A model generated the notes under the pieces. It made no database searches. It was not told where the DNA came from and saw only the letters and a list, made by a program, of their open reading frames with translations. A DNA stretch of 64,000 bases from Alteromonadaceae bacterium 2753L.S.0a.02 (lineage in GTDB: Bacteria > Pseudomonadota > Gammaproteobacteria > Pseudomonadales > Cellvibrionaceae), in NCBI GenBank assembly GCA_007827375.1, contig VISH01000002.1, positions 1,761,001 through 1,825,000 on the forward strand, in the 5' to 3' direction. Below are positions 18,761 to 27,894 of this stretch, in pieces (position 1 is the stretch's first letter; each line of letters starts with the position of its first letter). The position numbers and the translations under genes are program-made.

Positions 18761-19866
18761 GTGGCAAGAATTCCGCGCACGATTCACTGGTGAGCTACTT
18801 CGACGAATTGCTGAATGATAGCGATGGGGATGCTGCGCAACTGGAAGAAAAACCCAATCCTGCCGGTGAAAAAGCGCAAAATAAAAACTTGCCCGACAGC
18901 ACTGCATCCGAGATCAATAAACTTAAAAAAGATGAGCCCGAAACCCTTAATCCAAAAATAACTACGCCACAAAAATCCGCGATTAAAAACATTCCTGACA
19001 TACACTCGCCAAAGCACGTACCGCAACCGCAACCGCAACCTCGCCAAACAAGCGAGCCAAAGTCCAAAGCAAAGATAGCACCAGCCACTCCTTCAGTAGA
19101 ATTTCGTGAGCTCGAGCGCGAAAAACGCGAGCGGTTGCAGTCGTTGTTGAACAGCCAGGCACCCCGGCTTGCGCCGCCGACAACGCCCGCACCGGAAATA
19201 AAGCTCGATGCTAAAATTGTCGATCCGCAGGTGGTCGACCCAAGCCCGGTAAGGTCACCGCAGCAGAAAGTCGCAGCGCCGCAAATAGCGGAACCGGAAA
19301 TCAGCGAGCCCGAAAACCAAGAGCTTGAAGACCAAAATCAGCATCAACAGTTTGGCTTTTCACAAAGCATTAATGATGTATTGGAATGGGCTGAGAACGG
19401 GCGTCCTCAGTGGGCGCAATCGCGTTTTGATGTGCTCCTGTTTGACGTTTCCGGGCTCACCCTGGCGGTGCCACTTATCGCACTCGGGCAAATTCAACCC
19501 ATCGGCGAAGAATTGACCCCCATCTTTGGGCAATCCGACTGGTTTATGGGTTTGCTCAACACGCCACTTGGGCAAATACGCACTGTGAACACCGCTTTGT
19601 TTGTGATGCCCGAAAAATATTGCGAAAGTTTTCTGGAATCCGCCAAGTATGTGATTTCTATTGATGGCTTGCCCTGGGGGCTCGCAGTGGATTCTGTCAA
19701 CCAACCCATCACGCTGGACCCCGCCGATGTGAAATGGCGCACCCAGCGCACCAGTCGCCCCTGGCTGGCTGGTACCGTGAAATCGGCTATGTGCGCGCTC
19801 ATCGACATTCCCCGCATGGCGGCTCTGCTCAAAGCCTCGGAAAAAACGCGCCATTCGCTGGCATAG
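18757..19866 (+). CDS. parP: ParP-like CheW-domain protein
   Basis: 369 residues. The first ~205 are low-complexity, rich in Pro, Lys, Glu and Gln. The last ~150 form a CheW-like domain (RFDVLLFDVSGLTLAVPL, then WFMGLLNTPLGQIRTVNTA). In Vibrio, ParP has this layout: the N-terminal part meets ParC and the C-terminal part binds CheA and receptors, linking the array to the pole. Its start overlaps the parC stop (ATGA), implying translational coupling. Confidence 0.78.
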   Translation: MSGKNSAHDSLVSYFDELLNDSDGDAAQLEEKPNPAGEKAQNKNLPDSTASEINKLKKDEPETLNPKITTPQKSAIKNIPDIHSPKHVPQPQPQPRQTSEPKSKAKIAPATPSVEFRELEREKRERLQSLLNSQAPRLAPPTTPAPEIKLDAKIVDPQVVDPSPVRSPQQKVAAPQIAEPEISEPENQELEDQNQHQQFGFSQSINDVLEWAENGRPQWAQSRFDVLLFDVSGLTLAVPLIALGQIQPIGEELTPIFGQSDWFMGLLNTPLGQIRTVNTALFVMPEKYCESFLESAKYVISIDGLPWGLAVDSVNQPITLDPADVKWRTQRTSRPWLAGTVKSAMCALIDIPRMAALLKASEKTRHSLA

Positions 19867-19975
19867 AAGCTGCAATTAACTATATTAAAGGATAGATCAG
19901 GCGTATTGCGGCTGAATTTTGACGCTTGGCGGGCGCCAGGCAACCGAACGCTGATAAATCCGAGGAAGATAACGA

Positions 19976-20461
19976 ATGGCGGCTAATTCCAGTAGTAGAA
20001 AATCCAGTGAAGATCCGGTGTTGCAGTGGGTCACCTTCAAACTGGCGGGCGAAACCTACGGCGTGAATGTGATGCAGGTGCAGGAGGTTTTACGCTATAC
20101 CGAGATAGCCCCGGTACCCGGAGCGCCCTCGTATGTCATAGGCATTATTAATTTACGGGGCAACGTGGTAACGGTAATCGATACGCGGGAACGCTTTGCT
20201 TTGCCGCCAGGTGATATTACCGATAACACCCGCATCGTGATTATCGAAGCCGACAGTCATGTGGTGGGTATTCTTGTGGATAGCGTCGCGGAAGTGGTGT
20301 ACCTCAGGCAATCTGAAATAGAGACCGCACCCAACGTGGGTAACGAGGAAAGCGCCAAGTTTATTCAGGGCGTATGCCACAAGAACAACGAATTGCTGAT
20401 TCTCATCGAGCTCGACAAATTATTGACAGATGATGAATGGGCGGAAATCGAAGCTGTATAG
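19976..20461 (+). CDS. cheW: CheW, chemotaxis coupling protein
   Basis: 161 residues covering a CheW domain: LQWVTFKLAGETYGVNVMQVQEVLRYTEIAPVPGAPSYVIGIINLRGNVV is spread over residues ~17-65 and matches the family closely. It bridges CheA and chemoreceptors. The last gene with a known chemotaxis role in the cluster. 109 bp separate it from parP, with a GAGGAAG ribosome site before its ATG. Confidence 0.95.
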   Translation: MAANSSSRKSSEDPVLQWVTFKLAGETYGVNVMQVQEVLRYTEIAPVPGAPSYVIGIINLRGNVVTVIDTRERFALPPGDITDNTRIVIIEADSHVVGILVDSVAEVVYLRQSEIETAPNVGNEESAKFIQGVCHKNNELLILIELDKLLTDDEWAEIEAV

Positions 20462-20472
20462 CGTGTTACTCA

Positions 20473-20901
20473 ATGAATACCATTACCGAACCATTCCTTA
20501 CCCTCACCACACCGTTTCTTAGTGTGTTGGCACTGGTGGCTGCGGTATTGGGTTTGCTTGCGTTATGGATGGCGGTATTTCGTGTGACACGTTTACAGGC
20601 GCAGCAAAAGGCGCTAGCCAATCAGTTGGCCGAGTTGGAAAAAAATGCTGGCATTCTGGTGTCGGGTTCGCTTGGTATGGGGCAGCGTATCATGTCGCTT
20701 GAAAAAAAATTAAAGGCGCTGGATGAACGCCAAACCGGTATCGGTGTTGCCGAAATGGATTTTTCCTATTCGCAGGCGCACTCCATGATTGATCAAGGTG
20801 TTGATGCGGGAACTGTCGCAGTTAATACCGGGTTGTCCCGTTCAGAAATCGATTTAATGCAGTTGTTACACAGAACAACAAAAAAACCAGTTTATGAATA
20901 A
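20473..20901 (+). CDS. DUF2802 membrane-anchored coiled-coil protein
   Basis: 142 residues from the ATG at 20473. One N-terminal membrane helix (about 10-35) precedes a coiled coil (about 38-85) and a helix-turn-helix-like tail AGTVAVNTGLSRSEIDLMQLL. This matches the DUF2802 proteins found after cheW in polar-flagellated gammaproteobacteria. Function unknown; context suggests motility. I chose this ATG rather than one 36 bp upstream, which lies inside cheW. Confidence 0.7.
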   Translation: MNTITEPFLTLTTPFLSVLALVAAVLGLLALWMAVFRVTRLQAQQKALANQLAELEKNAGILVSGSLGMGQRIMSLEKKLKALDERQTGIGVAEMDFSYSQAHSMIDQGVDAGTVAVNTGLSRSEIDLMQLLHRTTKKPVYE

Positions 20902-21472
20902 GTGGCTCACAGTTTTTAATTCGCTGTTACTTGCTTTTTCGTTGAGTGCTTGTTCCATTTCTCATCGCGTCAGCTATGAAGATGGCGAAGGTAGTGTGCC
21001 CCACTCTTTCTTCCACGATATTAAAAATAATAAAACCGAGAAGAACTGGATTGTGGCTAACTTGGGCGAACCGCATTATTCACAACAAGGCCCCGATCAG
21101 CAGGAAATATACACCTATCAATTAACCCGCTCATTCAATAAGCACGGCGATCTGTTGTTTTTCTTTCGTTATAACGGAGCAGAACGTGAAACCGAGTATT
21201 TTCATGTGCTGTTTGATGCAGATCTGGTGAAGCAGCACTGGATGGATGACTATGCGCAGGTGCAAAGTCACAAGGCCTTTAAGCCGGCAAAAACTACCGA
21301 AATGGAACCCGCACCAGGCGAAGCTTCCCAACCGGTGCAGCAGCCAATTTCAAAATCGGAACTGCCTGACGCTGACGCTGGTGATATGAGTGCAGATAGG
21401 GCTCCTGCGCCCACCCCCACACCAGAACCGGCAAATTATTACGTACCGCAAACCAGCGAGTTTCGTATTTAA
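20894..21472 (+). CDS. Putative lipoprotein
   Basis: 192 residues with a lipoprotein signal peptide: hydrophobic stretch then lipobox LSAC with Cys20. The mature part begins SISHRVSYEDGEG, includes an SmpA/BamE-like segment (IVANLGEPHYSQQGPDQQEIYTY type) and ends in a Pro/Ala-rich tail. The start overlaps the end of the DUF2802 gene by 8 bp, so the two are co-translated. Function unknown; it is the last plus-strand gene of the motility region. Confidence 0.65.
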   Translation: MNKWLTVFNSLLLAFSLSACSISHRVSYEDGEGSVPHSFFHDIKNNKTEKNWIVANLGEPHYSQQGPDQQEIYTYQLTRSFNKHGDLLFFFRYNGAERETEYFHVLFDADLVKQHWMDDYAQVQSHKAFKPAKTTEMEPAPGEASQPVQQPISKSELPDADAGDMSADRAPAPTPTPEPANYYVPQTSEFRI

Positions 21473-21501
21473 AAAACTCCGAAATTTAGCGTATTTCCCA
21501 A

Positions 21502-22260
21502 TTACTGCGCATTAAATTGCTGACCGTTGATACCGGCGCTGTCCTGCCCCATCAAATATAAATAGCGATTCATTATAGTATCCGGGGTGATCACTGTACT
21601 GGGATCTTCTGCCGGGTAGGCCGTTGCGCGCATTCGAGTGCGAACTGCACCTGGATCAATCGAATTTACGCGAATATTATTTTGGCCATCCACTTCATCT
21701 GCCAGGGTTTGCATCAGGTTTTCGCTGGCGCCTTTGGAAACCGCGTAAGCTCCCCAATAAGCGCGCCCTTCGCGTCCCATGGCCGCACTGGTAAATACCA
21801 CACTGGCACTTTGGGATTTTTTTAAGAGTGGTAATAAGGCTTTGGTGAGTTCAAACGGTGCGGTTACATTTACCTGCAAAAGCTTTTGCCAGGCATCGAG
21901 TGGATAATTCGCCAGCGGAGTGCGTGGCCCAAGTTCGGCGGCATTATGAAGTAAACCATCGAGCCTGCCGAATTCCTCGTCAAGCACATTGTGAATTTCA
22001 GCGAATTCCTGTTCGGTTGCACTTTCAAAATTCATGGGAATAATCGCGGGTTTTGCGAAACCCTGATTTTCGATGTGATCGTAAACGGCTTCCAACTTTG
22101 CCAGAGTTCGCCCCAGCAAAATTACCGTTGCGCCATGCTGCGCGAAGGCCAGTGCGGCAGTTTTACCAATACCGTCGCCGGCGCCGGTGACCAGAATCAC
22201 GTGTTCTGAAAGTAGATTGGCGGGTGCCTGGTAGTTACAGATTTGAGTAGAGTCAATCAT
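21502..22260 (-). CDS. yciK: YciK-family short-chain dehydrogenase
   Basis: 252 residues, Rossmann fold with VTGAGDGIGKTAA near residue 25 and the catalytic Tyr-Lys pair in YWGAYAVSKGA. It matches YciK, an uncharacterised oxidoreductase that follows ubiG-mupP in Pseudomonas. The substrate is unknown. It is the last gene of the minus-strand operon and converges with the lipoprotein gene. Confidence 0.87.
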   Translation of the reverse strand: MIDSTQICNYQAPANLLSEHVILVTGAGDGIGKTAALAFAQHGATVILLGRTLAKLEAVYDHIENQGFAKPAIIPMNFESATEQEFAEIHNVLDEEFGRLDGLLHNAAELGPRTPLANYPLDAWQKLLQVNVTAPFELTKALLPLLKKSQSASVVFTSAAMGREGRAYWGAYAVSKGASENLMQTLADEVDGQNNIRVNSIDPGAVRTRMRATAYPAEDPSTVITPDTIMNRYLYLMGQDSAGINGQQFNAQ

Positions 22261-22354
22261 AAGAAATCCTGTGTGACTGCGTGTGATGCTGCTCCGGTAA
22301 GCGCAGTGGCGTAATAGCGCTCACTGCTCTCAAATTTTCGGCTCAGCCCAAACT

Positions 22355-23017
22355 TCACAGATAGTTATTAATTATGGGCCAGATTTCGTGAGCTTCCATT
22401 ACTGTGTGGTCGGCATTCCAGTGGGTATGGCAGTCGTCTGCGTGAATGTAGCCATAGCCAACAGCCACAGTGGGCATGCCGGCGTTAATACCGCACTCGA
22501 TGTCACGGCGGTGATCGCCAATATAAATGGCCTCGTGGGGTTCGCAACCGCTTTGCCGGCATGCTAGCAGCAGGGCATCGGGTGCGGGTTTGCGTTCGGC
22601 GACATGTTCGGGGCATATCACTACTTTGGGTGGTACTGCAAAATTAAAAAACGTCATCAAGGGTTCGGCGTAGGTAGCCGGCTTGTTGGTAACCACGCCC
22701 CAAGTGAGCTTACTATTTTTTATCTCGGTGATTAGGGATTCTATTCCAGGGTAGGGGGTGGTACCTGAGGCCAGGTCTTCCAAATAGATATCGAGAAATT
22801 CGCTACGCAAGGGCGCGAACTCGGGAAGTGTGGTGTCCACCCCAAAAACCCGTTTGAGCATAGCATGAGCACCTTCAGATACTACTTCGTGTAATTCATC
22901 GCTGCTGATCGCCGGGCGGTTTTTTCGCTCCAGCATTTTATTCATGGCGATTACAAAATTCGGTGCGGTATCGAGCAGTGTACCGTCTAAATCAAAAAAA
23001 ACCGCCTTCAATGCCAT
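22355..23017 (-). CDS. mupP: MupP, MurNAc-6-phosphate phosphatase (HAD family)
   Basis: 220 residues, HAD superfamily: FFDLDGTLLDTAP (motif I), VVTNKPA (motif II) and YIGDHRRDIECGINAGM (motif IV). By sequence alone it is Gph-like (phosphoglycolate phosphatase). Its position between ubiG and yciK is that of Pseudomonas mupP, which dephosphorylates MurNAc-6-phosphate in peptidoglycan recycling, so I prefer mupP. The stop of ubiG is two bases upstream. Confidence 0.8.
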   Translation of the reverse strand: MALKAVFFDLDGTLLDTAPNFVIAMNKMLERKNRPAISSDELHEVVSEGAHAMLKRVFGVDTTLPEFAPLRSEFLDIYLEDLASGTTPYPGIESLITEIKNSKLTWGVVTNKPATYAEPLMTFFNFAVPPKVVICPEHVAERKPAPDALLLACRQSGCEPHEAIYIGDHRRDIECGINAGMPTVAVGYGYIHADDCHTHWNADHTVMEAHEIWPIINNYL

Positions 23018-23019
23018 AA

Positions 23020-23751
23020 TTAACTTTTTTTCGCGTGAATAATGTAGTTAACATCAACATCATTCGGGTTTAATCGATAGTGTTTGGTCACTGGGTTATA
23101 GCTGATGCCGATGATGTGTTTCGCCATTAAGCCCGCTTCGCGCAGCCAGGCGGTTAACTCAGAAGGGCGTATAAATTTACCGTATTCGTGGGTGCCCTTA
23201 GGGAGTAACTTTAACAGGTATTCCGCCCCCAAAATGGCGAATGCGTAGGATTTTGGGTTGCGATTAATGGTTGAAAAAAATATATCGCCGTCGTCTTTAA
23301 GCAGTTTTGCACTGGCGCGAATGGTACTGGCGGGGTTGGGAACATGTTCGAGCATCTCGAGGCAGGTCACCACGTCGTAGTGGCCGCTCTTACTTTGCGC
23401 ATGGTCTTCGGCAGTTGTCTGTAGGTAATTCACCTGAGCGCCGGATTCTAATGCGTGCAATTTGGCAACTTCGAGGGGCGCTTCGCCCATATCTATACCG
23501 GTCACCTGTGCGCCACGCTGCCACAATGCCTCGCATAAAATGCCGCCACCACAGCCGATATCCAAAACCTGCTTTTCCGCTACGTTGGCGTGTTCGTCGA
23601 TAAAATTCGCCCGCAGCGGATTAATATCGTGCAGCGGTTTAAACTCGCCGTTACTGTCCCACCAACGGCTTGCCATGCGCTCAAATTTGGCGATTTCAGC
23701 GGCATCTACATTGGTTGTGTCGCGGGGGTGTTCAAGGGTTTCTGTGGTCAT
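23020..23751 (-). CDS. ubiG: UbiG, ubiquinone biosynthesis O-methyltransferase
   Basis: 243 residues from the ATG at 23751, whose N-terminus (DAAEIAKFERMASRWWDSNGEFKPLHDINPLR) is typical of UbiG. The SAM-binding motif is LDIGCGGGILCE, followed by TCLEMLEHVPNP. It performs the two O-methylations in ubiquinone synthesis. The start overlaps the mtaD stop by 4 bp. The frame stays open upstream into mtaD, but that extension is not real. Confidence 0.94.
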   Translation of the reverse strand: MTTETLEHPRDTTNVDAAEIAKFERMASRWWDSNGEFKPLHDINPLRANFIDEHANVAEKQVLDIGCGGGILCEALWQRGAQVTGIDMGEAPLEVAKLHALESGAQVNYLQTTAEDHAQSKSGHYDVVTCLEMLEHVPNPASTIRASAKLLKDDGDIFFSTINRNPKSYAFAILGAEYLLKLLPKGTHEYGKFIRPSELTAWLREAGLMAKHIIGISYNPVTKHYRLNPNDVDVNYIIHAKKS

Positions 23752-25076
23752 GGCTTGTTGTCCAATTTGACGCGCCATTCGGCGGCATTTTTCAGGCAGT
23801 CCTGAAGTTGCAGGTTGGTGAATTGGCGGTTTTTCACCAGCTGCTGGCCGGCAACCCAAACGTTGGAGACCAGATGCCCAACCTGAGTGTATACCAACTG
23901 GCTTACCGGATGATGTAATGGCTGCACGTTACTGCCACTCAAATCGATAGCAATAATATCGGCCTGTTTTCCAGCTTCCAGCGACCCGAGCTGATCTTCG
24001 AGGCCCATCGCCTTAGCACCATTAATGGTAGCCATTTCTATTGCTGTGTGGCTGTCGATAGCGTCCGCCTTACCGGAAACATGTTTGCCGAGCAGAGCTG
24101 CAGCCTGTATTTCTGCAAACATATCCAAACTGTTGTTGCTGGCAGCGCCATCCGTGCCCAGCGCAACGTTAATGTCGGCATCCAGTAATTTAGCTACCGG
24201 GCAGGCACCGCTGGCGAGTTTCATATTGGAGCGCGGGCAGTGAATTATGCTGGCGCCGCTGCTAGTGAGCAGCGCTATATCGGCGTCGCTTACCTGGGTC
24301 ATATGCACGCATTGGGTTAGAGGTGTAATAAGGCCCAGGTCGTGCAAACGTTCAATGGGGCGCTTGCCGAACTCCTTTTGTGACGTCGTCACCTCAAACG
24401 CAGTTTCGTGGAGGTGTACTTGCACATGCGCTTGCAGCTCTTCAGCGTAAACTGCAATACGCTGCAGCGGTGCATCGGAAACTGTATAAGGCGCATGGGG
24501 GCCAAAGTTAACGTCAATTAGCGGGTGTGAACGGTAGGTGTCGCGCAGCTTTAAACCCTTGTGAATGTACTCATCGGCGTCTTGCGCCCAGCTGGTGGGG
24601 AAATCCACTATCGGGAAAAACAGTTGTGCCCGCATACCCACCTCGTGCACCGCGCTGGCCAGTGATTCCGGGTAAAAATACATGTCGGTGAATAGGGTTG
24701 TACCGCTTAACAGCATTTCAGCCATCGCCAGGCGTCCGCCGTCCCGCACAAATTCTTCGCCTACCCATTTCGCTTCTGCCGGCCATATGTGTTCTCCGAG
24801 CCATTGCTCGAGAGGCATGTCGTCGGCATATCCGCGCAGTAAGGTCATTGCAGCATGGCCGTGGCAGTTAATGAGCCCCGGCATTAACAGCTGGCCAGTA
24901 AGATCGATACGCTGCTTGGCAGTGTATTCGCGACGGCTTTCACTGGTGGGAACAATGCCGTGGATGCGGTCTTTTACAATATGGAGGCTGCAGTCGTTGA
25001 ACAGTCTCTTGTGGGGAACCACAGGCAAAATCCAGCTGGCGTCCAGGGCATAATCGATCTCAGGGTGGCTGTTCAT
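23748..25076 (-). CDS. mtaD: MtaD-type TRZ/ATZ amidohydrolase (MTA/SAH or 5'-deoxyadenosine deaminase)
   Basis: 442 residues from ATG 25076. Amidohydrolase fold with the metal ligands in NCHGHAAMTLLRGYADDMPLEQWL, HLHETAFEV, and the later HCPRSNMKLASG and ALGTDGAASNN motifs. Relatives deaminate 5'-methylthioadenosine or S-adenosylhomocysteine. It is the first gene of mtaD-ubiG-mupP-yciK, as beside gyrA in Pseudomonas. The frame extends to 25133 but that part has no family similarity. Confidence 0.88.
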   Translation of the reverse strand: MNSHPEIDYALDASWILPVVPHKRLFNDCSLHIVKDRIHGIVPTSESRREYTAKQRIDLTGQLLMPGLINCHGHAAMTLLRGYADDMPLEQWLGEHIWPAEAKWVGEEFVRDGGRLAMAEMLLSGTTLFTDMYFYPESLASAVHEVGMRAQLFFPIVDFPTSWAQDADEYIHKGLKLRDTYRSHPLIDVNFGPHAPYTVSDAPLQRIAVYAEELQAHVQVHLHETAFEVTTSQKEFGKRPIERLHDLGLITPLTQCVHMTQVSDADIALLTSSGASIIHCPRSNMKLASGACPVAKLLDADINVALGTDGAASNNSLDMFAEIQAAALLGKHVSGKADAIDSHTAIEMATINGAKAMGLEDQLGSLEAGKQADIIAIDLSGSNVQPLHHPVSQLVYTQVGHLVSNVWVAGQQLVKNRQFTNLQLQDCLKNAAEWRVKLDNKP

Positions 25077-25302
25077 TGGGCAATCTGTTTGTTGATGATT
25101 TGAGCCGCCGTTTACCACAGCGCAGGGGCGCAAAGTATACCCATAAATTCAAGTGCTGTGGCGGTCAGTATTGGTGCTTATGATGTTGATTTTGTGGTAG
25201 TATTCGCCGTTTGTTCAAGTTCGGCATTTCGGGGGAATTCCCGGCCGTTTCCATCCAAATTTTACAATAACAAGGCGTACCCGTACCGCGGGTGAGTACT
25301 TC

Positions 25303-27873
25303 ATGGGCGATATCGCAAAAGAAATCCTTCCTGTCAGCATCGAAGACGAATTAAAACAATCTTATCTTGATTACGCTATGAGCGTCATTGTTGGGCGAGC
25401 TTTGCCCGATGTGCGCGATGGCTTGAAACCTGTTCACCGTCGTGTGTTATTTGCGATGAGTGAGCTAAACAACGACTGGAACAAGCCCTATAAAAAGTCG
25501 GCCCGTGTTGTGGGCGACGTTATTGGTAAGTACCACCCACACGGCGATTCAGCGGTTTACGACACTATTGTGCGTATGGCGCAGCCATTTAGCCTGCGTT
25601 ACACCCTGGTAGACGGTCAGGGTAACTTTGGTTCGATCGATGGTGATGGCGCTGCGGCCATGCGATACACCGAAATTCGCATGGAAAAACTGTCGCACGA
25701 TCTGCTCGCAGATCTCGATAAAGAAACCGTCGATTTCGTACCCAACTACGACGGCACCGAGCAGATTCCGGCGGTATTGCCCACCCGCGTGCCCAATTTG
25801 TTGGTTAATGGTTCCTCCGGTATTGCGGTGGGAATGGCCACCAATATCCCGCCCCACAACCTCAGCGAAGTCATTAGCGGCTGTATTCGTCTCATCGAAA
25901 ACCCCGATGCGACTATAGACGAATTGATGGAGGATATTCCCGGCCCTGATTTCCCCACTGGCGGGATTATCAACGGTCGTGCCGGTATTCTAATGGCGTA
26001 TCGCACCGGTCGTGGTCGCATTTACGTGCGTGCCAAAGCCGAGGTCGAAACCGACGAAAAAACCAATCGCGACACCATCATCATTCACGAAATTCCCTAT
26101 CAGGTAAACAAAGCCCGGCTTATCGAAAAAATTGCCGAGCTGGTAAAAGATAAGAAAATTGAGGGCATTTCGGAGATTCGCGACGAGTCCGATAAAGACG
26201 GCCTGCGTGTGGTTATCGAAATAAAGCGCGGTGATATGGGCGATGTCGTGCTCAACAACCTGTACGCGCAAACCCAATTGCAGAGCGTCTTCGGCATTAA
26301 CATTGTTGCCCTGGTCGACGACCAGCCCAAAGTGCTCAATCTCAAGCAGATGCTTGAGCATTTTATTACCCACCGGCGCGAAGTGGTTACCCGTCGCACG
26401 GTATTCCTGTTGCGCAAGGCGCGCGAACGCGGCCATGTGCTGGAAGGTCTTGCGGTTGCAATTGCCAACATTGATGAAGTGATCGCCCTCATTAAGGCCT
26501 CTGCGACGCCTGCAGACGCGCGTGAAGCTTTGCTCGCTCGTGGTTGGCCTACTGGTACCATCAGTCAGTTTCTGGAGCGAGCGGGAGCAGACGCCTGCAA
26601 ACCCGATGATCTCGGCGACCAGTTCGGCCTGCGTGACGGCCAGTATTTCCTCTCGCCCGCCCAGGTACAGGCGATTTTGGAATTGCGTCTGCACCGCCTT
26701 ACCGGTATGGAGCACGATAAGCTTCTCGCCGAATACGAAGAAAAACTCAAGTTGATCGCTGAATACCTGGAAATTCTCGGCAACCCTGTGCGCTTGATGG
26801 AAGTGATTCGCGAAGAACTCGAAGCGGTTAAAGCTGAATATGGCGATGCGCGACGTACCGAAATTCAAAACTCTCAGCAAGACCTTACTGTAGAAGACCT
26901 TATCAACGAAGAAGACCGCGTGGTTACCATTTCACACGGCGGTTATGCTAAAAGCCAGCCTCTGGATGCCTATCAGGCGCAGCGTCGCGGCGGCATGGGT
27001 AAGGCGGCAACCTCTGTTAAAGACGAAGATTTCGTCGAGCACCTGCTCATTGCCAACACCCACGATTACATTCTGTGTTTCACCAACGTAGGTAAAGTTT
27101 ACTGGCTCAAGGTATACCAGATTCCAGTCGCTGGCCGTCAGAGCCGCGGTCGACCTATGGTCAACCTCCTGCCGTTTGAAGAAGGTGAGCGCATCACCTC
27201 AATTTTGCCGGTGCGGGAATTCGATGAAGATCATTTTATTGTGATGGCGACCTCCAACGGCACCGTGAAGAAAACGCCCTTATCGCAATTCGCGCGGCCG
27301 CGTTCCGTAGGTTTGCGAGCGATCGAACTTGTCGAAGACGACCACCTGGTGGGCACTGCCATTACCGATGGAAAGCAAGACATCATGCTATTGAGTTCCA
27401 GCGGCAAGGCGGCACGTTTCGAAGAAGAGCAAGTGCGTTCCATGGGGCGCGTGTCACGCGGTGTACGGGGCATTCGCATGGCCGATCACCAGCGTGTAAT
27501 TGCCATGGTGATTCCCGCCGAAGGCGGCACGGTTCTCACCGTGAGCCAAAACGGGTATGGTAAGCGTACCGAGGTGAGCGAATTCCCCACCAAGGGTCGC
27601 GGTTCTCAGGGCGTTATCGCCATGCAAACCAGTGATCGCAACGGCGAACTGGTGGGTGCCGTGCAAATATTTGAAGGTGATGAGCTCATGCTCATTTCCG
27701 ATCAGGGCACTTTGGTGCGTACCCGTGGTGAGGAAGTGTCACTACTCGGCCGTAACACTCAGGGTGTTAGATTAATCAAAGTACGCGAAGGCGAGCATAT
27801 TGTCGGCGTGGAACGCATCGCCGAACAACTCGATGATGGCGAAGGCGAACCTGCAGAAGATCCTGCAGAATAA
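25303..27873 (+). CDS. gyrA: GyrA, DNA gyrase subunit A
   Basis: 856 residues. The N-terminal breakage-reunion domain contains YHPHGDSAVYDTIVRM with Ser83 and Asp87, both the quinolone-sensitive residues, and the catalytic Tyr of AAMRYTE. The C-terminal DNA-wrapping beta-propeller includes the GyrA box QRRGGMGK. With GyrB it introduces negative supercoils. The 169-bp upstream gap from mtaD holds the divergent promoters. In relatives serC follows; here pheA starts 21 bp later. Confidence 0.98.
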   Translation: MGDIAKEILPVSIEDELKQSYLDYAMSVIVGRALPDVRDGLKPVHRRVLFAMSELNNDWNKPYKKSARVVGDVIGKYHPHGDSAVYDTIVRMAQPFSLRYTLVDGQGNFGSIDGDGAAAMRYTEIRMEKLSHDLLADLDKETVDFVPNYDGTEQIPAVLPTRVPNLLVNGSSGIAVGMATNIPPHNLSEVISGCIRLIENPDATIDELMEDIPGPDFPTGGIINGRAGILMAYRTGRGRIYVRAKAEVETDEKTNRDTIIIHEIPYQVNKARLIEKIAELVKDKKIEGISEIRDESDKDGLRVVIEIKRGDMGDVVLNNLYAQTQLQSVFGINIVALVDDQPKVLNLKQMLEHFITHRREVVTRRTVFLLRKARERGHVLEGLAVAIANIDEVIALIKASATPADAREALLARGWPTGTISQFLERAGADACKPDDLGDQFGLRDGQYFLSPAQVQAILELRLHRLTGMEHDKLLAEYEEKLKLIAEYLEILGNPVRLMEVIREELEAVKAEYGDARRTEIQNSQQDLTVEDLINEEDRVVTISHGGYAKSQPLDAYQAQRRGGMGKAATSVKDEDFVEHLLIANTHDYILCFTNVGKVYWLKVYQIPVAGRQSRGRPMVNLLPFEEGERITSILPVREFDEDHFIVMATSNGTVKKTPLSQFARPRSVGLRAIELVEDDHLVGTAITDGKQDIMLLSSSGKAARFEEEQVRSMGRVSRGVRGIRMADHQRVIAMVIPAEGGTVLTVSQNGYGKRTEVSEFPTKGRGSQGVIAMQTSDRNGELVGAVQIFEGDELMLISDQGTLVRTRGEEVSLLGRNTQGVRLIKVREGEHIVGVERIAEQLDDGEGEPAEDPAE

Positions 27874-27894
27874 GTGCAGTAAACGGAGCCCCGC

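Noticed and set aside
25549..25563. Quinolone-resistance change in gyrA
   Set aside because: Ser83 and Asp87 are both the sensitive-type residues.
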